Assembly (NCBI GenBank): GCA_031398325.1
Contig: JANNNB010000162.1
Span: 1-49,831, forward strand
DNA from: Sva-07 sp031398325
GTDB taxonomy: Bacteria; Actinomycetota; Acidimicrobiia; Acidimicrobiales; Ilumatobacteraceae
Direction of reading: 5' to 3'
Length of the DNA: 49,831 nucleotides
Shown here: in pieces, positions 45,246 through 49,831 of the stretch
How positions within the stretch are numbered: position 1 is the stretch's first letter
Layout of the letters: each line of letters begins with the position of its first letter
Position numbers and translations under genes: made by a program
Notes under the pieces: model-generated
Told to the model about the DNA's origin: nothing
Seen by the model: the letters and a program-made list of their open reading frames with translations, nothing else
Databases searched by the model: none

Positions 45246-46549
45246 AGCGCCAGGTCGTCACCGTCGTCGCCGACGAACGAACGTGTCGATGCCGACGCAC
45301 GTGGCGGTCGCCGACCGTCACGGATGAAGACCCACGCGAGGAGGCCGCACACGAGGTACAGCCCACCCTGCACGTCGAGCAACCGGATCAGGTCGGTCGA
45401 GGCAACGAGCACACCGGCCACCAGCGAGCCGAGCGCCCGCGCGAGCGCTCCCAGCGCCCCGCCGACGCCGGCCACCCGTCCCAGCGTGCCGGGTGGGCTG
45501 AACTGCTGCATCGCCGTGAAGAGTCCGATCCCGAGCGCCGCTCCGGGAAAGCCCGACAGCAGGAAGACCACCATGTACACCCAGATGTCCGACGTGACCG
45601 CCGGGGTGTGCCAGAACACGAGGGCGACCGTCCCCATCCCGACGTACCCGGCGGTGAGCAGTGTGATCGGGCCGAAGCGGTTGGCGTGGCGGCTGATCAG
45701 CAACGCCCCGACGATCGCTCCGACCGCCATGCTGCCGCGGATCAAACCGACCTCGATCCCACCACCCTGCAGTTCGTCGATCACGAACACGACGAACAAC
45801 ACCACGAAGAAACCCTGGGCGACCTGGCCCAATGCGTCGATCAACACCAGTGCACGGATCCGGCGGCGCCCGAACACCGTGCGCAGGCCTGCCCGCACAC
45901 CGGCGTCGACCGTCTCGCCCGTGCGTTCGTCGGTGGTGATCGGACTCGTGTCGGTGCGCACGAACGCCATCGCCAGCGCCACGCCCAGGAAGGTCAAGCC
46001 ATCGACCACGACGACCGCTTCGATACCCGCAACGCCGACGACGACCCCGCCGAGCGGCGAGCCGATGAGCCGGGCAAGACTGGAGCTCATCGAGTTCGCC
46101 GCGTTGGCCGCCGTCAGCTGATCCGGTCCGACGACCCGTGGGACGACGGCGATCGATGCCGGGTTGTTGATCTGGGTGAGCATCGCCTGCAGGCCGACGA
46201 CGACGTAGACGGGCCAGATCCGGTCGCCCGTGACGGCGAGCAACGGCAGCAGTGCGAGCGCCTGCGCCAGATTCGTGGCGATCAGGGTGCGGCGCAGATC
46301 CCAGCGATCGACGAGAGATCCGCCGATCGGGCCGAGGACGAGCGCGGCGAGCAGTTCGACCACGAACAGCATCGCCGTCGCGCTGCCGGAGCCACTCTCG
46401 ATGAACACGTACACGGGCAGCGCGACGAGCAGCAGCCAGTCACCGATGTCGTTGACGAACCCGCCGGCCCACACCAGCCGGAAGTCGCGGGTCCGCCAGG
46501 GCGACGGACTCCGGCCGATGTCGGTGCCCGGCGACTCGGCCATCGTCAT
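45227..46549 (-). CDS. MFS transporter
   Basis: A 440-residue, 12-helix major facilitator. The motif A-like Gly-Ser-Leu-Val-Asp-Arg-Trp-Asp-Leu-Arg-Arg (about residue 77) links helices 2 and 3. It resembles drug/macrolide efflux (MFS_3-type) transporters. It overlaps the upstream ArsR-type gene by ATGA and is probably controlled by it. The substrate could be a toxic organic compound; this is inferred. Confidence 0.9.
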   Translation of the reverse strand: MTMAESPGTDIGRSPSPWRTRDFRLVWAGGFVNDIGDWLLLVALPVYVFIESGSGSATAMLFVVELLAALVLGPIGGSLVDRWDLRRTLIATNLAQALALLPLLAVTGDRIWPVYVVVGLQAMLTQINNPASIAVVPRVVGPDQLTAANAANSMSSSLARLIGSPLGGVVVGVAGIEAVVVVDGLTFLGVALAMAFVRTDTSPITTDERTGETVDAGVRAGLRTVFGRRRIRALVLIDALGQVAQGFFVVLFVVFVIDELQGGGIEVGLIRGSMAVGAIVGALLISRHANRFGPITLLTAGYVGMGTVALVFWHTPAVTSDIWVYMVVFLLSGFPGAALGIGLFTAMQQFSPPGTLGRVAGVGGALGALARALGSLVAGVLVASTDLIRLLDVQGGLYLVCGLLAWVFIRDGRRPPRASASTRSFVGDDGDDLALQAASS

Positions 46550-47169
46550 CTCGCTGCCGACTCCTGCGGTTCAGGTGGTGTGACGTCGGTGCGCGCGAAC
46601 GCGTCGAGCGTCACCCTCACCGTGCGGGCATCGGCGGGAGCGTCGGTGCGCACTGCCGCACGTAGCGGCCGGACGATGGCGTCGATCGAGTCGATGACGT
46701 GGGCGAGTTCCTCGGGGCTGACGAGCAGTCCGTAGGTCGAGAACGCGGCGGCGGACTGCCACCGCGCGGGCAACGACTGGGCGTTGGCGAGATAGTGGCG
46801 GGCGAGGCGCAGGTTCTCGTCGAGCCCAACCGAGGTCAGCGCTGCACTCGCGGCGACCAGTTCCGGCGACCCGGTCGGCTCCCCGAAGTCGAATCCGGAC
46901 GCCACCGCCCGCCACCCGCGAGTGCGGCGATCGCTGTCGTCGTGGTCGACCCGCTCGACCAGCCCGAACCGTTCGAGATGGCGAAGGTGATAGCTGCACG
47001 CGGACGGCGAGGCGTCGACGACGTCGGCGCACTGCGTCGCGGTGCGCTCCCCGACCGACAGCAGCAGATGGAGGATCGCGATCCGGACCGGGTGCGCGAG
47101 CGCTGCGAGCACGCGCACGTCGTCGATCTTCACCCGCCCGGAGTTCGGATTCTGAAGTGATTCCTTCAT
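46546..47169 (-). CDS. ArsR-family transcriptional regulator
   Basis: A 207-residue repressor-like protein. The winged HTH (about 16-90) has Leu-Ala-His-Pro-Val-Arg-Ile-Ala-Ile-Leu and Ala-Cys-Ser-Tyr-His-Leu-Arg-His-Leu. The metal-binding Cys pairs of ArsR/SmtB are absent, so the ligand is probably organic. The C-terminal 100 residues are an extra helical domain of unknown kind. It is coupled to the MFS gene by a 4-bp overlap, and a pair of phased operator repeats surrounds its start codon. Confidence 0.88.
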   Translation of the reverse strand: MKESLQNPNSGRVKIDDVRVLAALAHPVRIAILHLLLSVGERTATQCADVVDASPSACSYHLRHLERFGLVERVDHDDSDRRTRGWRAVASGFDFGEPTGSPELVAASAALTSVGLDENLRLARHYLANAQSLPARWQSAAAFSTYGLLVSPEELAHVIDSIDAIVRPLRAAVRTDAPADARTVRVTLDAFARTDVTPPEPQESAAR

Positions 47170-47210
47170 ACTTGGCGCAACGTTACCCGAATTCTCAAGG
47201 ACTTCCTTCA
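47149..47210. promoter_or_regulatory. two phased operator repeats for the ArsR regulator
   Basis: ATTCTGAAGTGATTCCTTCA (47149-47168) and ATTCTCAAGGACTTCCTTCA (47191-47210) agree in 16 of 20 bases. Their spacing is 42 bp, four helical turns, and each is near-palindromic. The first overlaps codons 1-7 of the ArsR gene, so binding would block both transcription and initiation. Confidence 0.72.
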
Positions 47211-47236
47211 GATCTCGGATCCACCCGATCCCGTCG

Positions 47237-47881
47237 TCAGAGATCCGCGAGGCGGACGATGCCTCGAACGATCAGGAACGCTCCGAGCACCGCCACGACC
47301 ACCATGACGAGTGTCCGACCGTGTCGGGTGATCAGCCGACTGAGGGCCCCGAGCCCACGCGTCGCCGTGCCGGGTGCAGCTCGGGTCAGCGCCACCGGCA
47401 GCCACGCAGGAATCGACGCGAGGACGGTGAGAAGGGCGACGAGCAACAGCCGTCCGAGCAGCTCGACGTGACTCGCGGCGACCGCCTTCGCTGCCGGCAC
47501 GAGGAGGGCGAGCGTCGTGAAGTTCGTGACCATCGAGACGACGCCGAACCCGAACGCCCCGCTCGCGCCGACCGCCGTGTGGGTCGTCGGGCTCGGTTCG
47601 TCCGGCGGATCGCCGGCGGCCGACCGACGAAACCACAAGAGCGCAGCGATCCCGACGAGGACCAACCCGAGCACGAGGTCCATCGTGGAGTCGAGTCTCG
47701 GGCGCTCGGGCAACGAGATCACCCGCCCCCAGACCACGAGCGCCGTGATGTACAACGCCGCGACGAGTGCAACGCCAGCTGCGTAGCGAGTTGCGACGGT
47801 GCGGCCGCTGGCGCTCGCCAGCAGGACGGTCTGCTCGGCGAACATCACCGGGCTGACTGCAGACGCCAGCCCCAGCGGCAC
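47237..47881 (-). CDS. GAP/LysE-superfamily membrane protein
   Basis: About 214 residues with six predicted helices, a Pro/Ser-rich cytoplasmic loop after helix 3, and the signature Leu-Ala-Ser-Ala-Val-Ser-Pro-Val near the N-terminus. It resembles actinobacterial GAP (Sap, sulfolipid-addressing) proteins, implicated in lipid transport. GTG 47881 lies within the first helix; in-frame CTG 47905 would give a complete helix and could be the true start. The frame has no ATG/GTG/TTG between that CTG and the upstream stop. Substrate unknown. Confidence 0.75.
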   Translation of the reverse strand: MPLGLASAVSPVMFAEQTVLLASASGRTVATRYAAGVALVAALYITALVVWGRVISLPERPRLDSTMDLVLGLVLVGIAALLWFRRSAAGDPPDEPSPTTHTAVGASGAFGFGVVSMVTNFTTLALLVPAAKAVAASHVELLGRLLLVALLTVLASIPAWLPVALTRAAPGTATRGLGALSRLITRHGRTLVMVVVAVLGAFLIVRGIVRLADL

Positions 47882-47941
47882 GATGATGGCGAGGACGGCG
47901 AACAGAGGAACCCGGATGGTAGACGGCTGCGGCTTACCCGG

Positions 47942-48316
47942 TCACTCTTCGGGGAGGTGGCAGACGGCCTCGACGTTGTTGCCGTCGGGGTCCCGCACGA
48001 ACGCGCCGTAGTAGTTGGGGTGGTACTCGGGCCAGACGCGAGGCTCGTGGAGCACCTCGGCGCCGGTCGCGATCGCCGCCTCGAAGAACGATCGGACCGC
48101 GGACCGGTCGGCGGCGGCGAACGCGATGTGCGACTCACGGAACCCGCCGCCGGAGTCGAACACTCCGATCCAGAAATCGGGCTTCTCGGGCGTGCCGTAG
48201 CCGATCGCCACGCCGAAGTCCATCTGTCTACTCACACCGAGCGGTGCCAGCACCGCGTCGTAGAACGAGGAGCTGGCGTCCATGTCTGCGCACTGAATTC
48301 CGAGATGATCGAGCAT
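47942..48316 (-). CDS. VOC-family (glyoxalase-like) protein
   Basis: A 124-residue single-domain VOC protein. Leu-Asp-His-Leu-Gly-Ile at the start holds the first metal-ligand His, and the end has Asp-Pro-Asp-Gly-Asn-Asn-Val-Glu-Ala-Val with a ligand Glu. The middle Ser-His-Ile-Ala-Phe gives another His. It may be a dioxygenase, resistance or glyoxalase-type enzyme; substrate unknown. Probably cotranscribed with the CinA-like gene 12 bp upstream. Confidence 0.88.
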   Translation of the reverse strand: MLDHLGIQCADMDASSSFYDAVLAPLGVSRQMDFGVAIGYGTPEKPDFWIGVFDSGGGFRESHIAFAAADRSAVRSFFEAAIATGAEVLHEPRVWPEYHPNYYGAFVRDPDGNNVEAVCHLPEE

Positions 48317-48328
48317 CCCGACAGCCTG

Positions 48329-48817
48329 TCACGCGCGAGCGAGCGCGTCCGCGAAGAGCTCCAGCGCCGCAGCTGCGAAGGCAACCATGTTCTCCTCCCG
48401 CTCGTCGAGCCCGGTCAGGATGTTCCGGGTGACGCCGATCGGTCCAGCCACTGCCAGCCAGCTGTGACCAGCCGGGTCGCCGTAGGGATTGGCTGGGCCC
48501 GCCGCACCCGCTTCGCCGAGGCCCCACGTGGCGTCGAGTCGGACGCGGACGGATTCGGCGAGGTAGTTCGCAAACCCCTCCGTCGCTCCGCGCATCCCGG
48601 GTGGCGTGTCGATCGCTCCCGCCATCCAGGCTCGGCTCGCCGCTGCGGTGTAGATGACCGTTCCACCGAGGTAGTACGCCGACGCACCGGGAACCGACAA
48701 GAGCGCGGCAGAGATCAACCCGCCCGACGACCCTTCGGCCACCACCACGGTCTCTCGACGCTCCCGCAGCAGCGCTCCGACTCGTCGGGCGGGATCGGTG
48801 AGTTCGGATTTCAGCAT
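48329..48817 (-). CDS. CinA C-terminal domain protein (PncC-like amidohydrolase)
   Basis: A 162-residue protein covering the CinA C-terminal domain: Ala-Glu-Gly-Ser-Ser-Gly-Gly-Leu-Ile-Ser-Ala (about residue 27), Gly-Ala-Ser-Ala-Tyr-Tyr-Leu-Gly-Gly-Thr-Val (about 46) and Ala-Val-Ala-Gly-Pro-Ile-Gly (about 120). In the family such proteins deamidate NMN to nicotinic acid mononucleotide. The usual Cys-Thr-x-Gly-x-x-Gly start is Gly-Ser-Ser-Gly-Gly here, so activity is uncertain. I chose ATG 48817; a longer frame to 48895 has an unrelated N-terminus. Confidence 0.75.
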   Translation of the reverse strand: MLKSELTDPARRVGALLRERRETVVVAEGSSGGLISAALLSVPGASAYYLGGTVIYTAAASRAWMAGAIDTPPGMRGATEGFANYLAESVRVRLDATWGLGEAGAAGPANPYGDPAGHSWLAVAGPIGVTRNILTGLDEREENMVAFAAAALELFADALARA

Positions 48818-48900
48818 TCCTCCAGCATGTCCGATCGGGCCAGCGCTGCGGTCAGCGAGCACGCAGGCGCGACCGAACCGCCGTAGGTTGCTCACTCGCG

Positions 48901-49831
48901 ATGGAGGTGACGACTGCGCAGACGACAGCGGTGCCGCCCACGGAGCGTCGCGCGTGGCTCGCCGCCGGCGTCGTGACCGCCTTGGTCGTCGCGATCGCTC
49001 GGACCTGGGTCTCGCGAGGACGCGACGAGTTCTCGCTCTGGCCCGACGAGCCGGCGCAGTTGGCGATGTCTCGATTCCTCGGCGGCGGAGTTCCGTGGAC
49101 GATGCACGATCACAGTACGTGGCAGCCGGGCTACGCCACCCTCCTGTCGCCCGTGCACTGGTTCACCGATGACCCGGTCACGGTCTTCCACACCGCCCTC
49201 GCGCTGAATGCGGTGCTCGGCGGACTGGCAGCCGGGTTGCTGGTGTTGCTCGTTCGCCGGTTGACGCCGCTCACACCGTGGACCGGGGCCGCGGTCGCGG
49301 CCATCATCTCCATCGCCCCCGCCGCGCTCTTCACCACCGAGTTCGTGTGGTCCGAGGCCCTCGTGCTCGTTCTCTTCCCGGCGACGTTGCTGGCCCTGCT
49401 GCGATTCGACGATGCGCCGACCTTCCGGCGCGGCGTACTGGCGGGCATCCTCGCCGCGTTGGCATTCGGTACGCACAGCCGGATGGTGCCGCTCGCGCTC
49501 GTGACCATCGGTGTGGCCGTGATCGCCGCTCTCCAGAGCCGCACGACGGCGCGCGTCGCAGCCGGCGTCGCCGCGTCTACCGCTGGCGCGATGATCGCAG
49601 TGCGCCTCTACGCAGGGTTCGTGTTCGACCGGCTCTGGGACACCCCGTCGACGACCAACTCGTTCGGTGGCGTGATCGATCATCTCGGTGCGCCGGGGAC
49701 GATCCTCATCGCGCTCGCCGGCCAAGCCTGGTACCTGCTCGCCGCGACCATCGGCGTCGTGCTGTACGGGGCGGTCGGGCTGGTGCGCTCCGTACGACGG
49801 GCCGACAGCGACGTCGTCCGTGCGTCGCCCC
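48901..49831 (+). CDS. GT-C type membrane glycosyltransferase, 3' end outside window
   Basis: The frame is open from ATG 48901 to the window end (310 codons). The protein is polytopic: a first helix (about 19-36), then the extracellular loop with Trp-Pro-Asp-Glu-Pro-Ala (about residues 47-52), the acidic motif expected for the first loop of GT-C/ArnT-like enzymes, followed by at least five more helices. Such enzymes use lipid-linked sugars to glycosylate cell-wall or secreted substrates. It is divergent from the CinA-like gene. The donor and acceptor cannot be told. Confidence 0.75.
   Translation, partial: MEVTTAQTTAVPPTERRAWLAAGVVTALVVAIARTWVSRGRDEFSLWPDEPAQLAMSRFLGGGVPWTMHDHSTWQPGYATLLSPVHWFTDDPVTVFHTALALNAVLGGLAAGLLVLLVRRLTPLTPWTGAAVAAIISIAPAALFTTEFVWSEALVLVLFPATLLALLRFDDAPTFRRGVLAGILAALAFGTHSRMVPLALVTIGVAVIAALQSRTTARVAAGVAASTAGAMIAVRLYAGFVFDRLWDTPSTTNSFGGVIDHLGAPGTILIALAGQAWYLLAATIGVVLYGAVGLVRSVRRADSDVVRASP

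Noticed and set aside
1..49831. CRISPR arrays, insertion sequences, phage or toxin-antitoxin genes
   Set aside because: No regularly spaced identical repeats, no transposase or integrase motifs and no typical toxin-antitoxin pair were seen in any frame.

Overview
The window is GC-rich, densely packed with genes and uses many GTG starts and ATGA/GTGA overlaps. Gene order and content point to a high-GC actinomycete. The block metG-tatD-(rpfB position)-rsmA-ispE-tRNA-Gln-glmU-prs matches the mycobacterial/actinobacterial housekeeping order. The small actinobacterial ribosomal proteins bS22 and bL37 are present, as are SigF-type and SigK/RskA-type sigma systems. A marine Acidimicrobiia lineage such as Ilumatobacter is my best guess, but this is inference from style and content, not a database match.

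Layout. 1-4.9 kb: a cell-surface module with an LPXTG protein, two proteins carrying SipW-type signal segments, the SipW-type signal peptidase itself and a small anchored protein. 4.9-11.6 kb: a DUF3237 protein with an FAD monooxygenase, a VOC protein, bL37, a PEP-utilising mobile-domain protein, a frameshifted beta-lactamase-family gene and a PHP/HhH protein. 11.8-23.6 kb: core housekeeping genes (ychF, DUF192, rsmI, HAD phosphatase, thioesterase, metG, tatD, a DPBB protein where rpfB usually sits, rsmA, ispE, bS22, tRNA-Gln, a short glmU, prs). 23.7-28.9 kb: GH36 alpha-galactosidase, a UgpC/MsmK-type ATPase, lgt with an apparent CTG start, an alpha/beta hydrolase and a ferredoxin. 28.9-36 kb: TetR with a perfect palindromic operator, a TPR-HD-GYP protein, an M48 protease, YbaK, a thioesterase, a DUF35-thiolase pair and an SDR.

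36-39.3 kb is a general-stress cluster: a NarL-type regulator, RsbW-like ATPase, STAS antagonist, SigF/SigB-type sigma factor, UsfX/RsbW-like anti-sigma factor, CsbD, and a 25-residue membrane peptide behind a GTTT-N15-GGGTAA promoter. 39.3-43.9 kb, transcribed leftward, holds a molybdopterin oxidoreductase, a two-domain fasciclin lipoprotein, a SigK-like sigma factor and RskA, matching the mycobacterial SigK-fasciclin link. 44-49.8 kb has LapA-like, fatty acid hydroxylase, an ArsR-MFS pair with two phased operator repeats, a GAP/LysE-like transporter, a VOC protein, a CinA-domain protein and a truncated membrane glycosyltransferase.

The most notable points are: (i) a GlmU lacking the acetyltransferase active site, starting 3 nt after a tRNA; (ii) three families of dispersed intergenic palindromes; (iii) the SipW/LPXTG surface module; (iv) two ribosomal micro-genes; (v) the loss of rpfB domains at the rpfB position; and (vi) helically phased ArsR operator repeats, one overlapping the start codon. 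There is no CRISPR array, insertion sequence, rRNA or prophage. The sequence is a chromosome-like core region with few signs of recent transfer.
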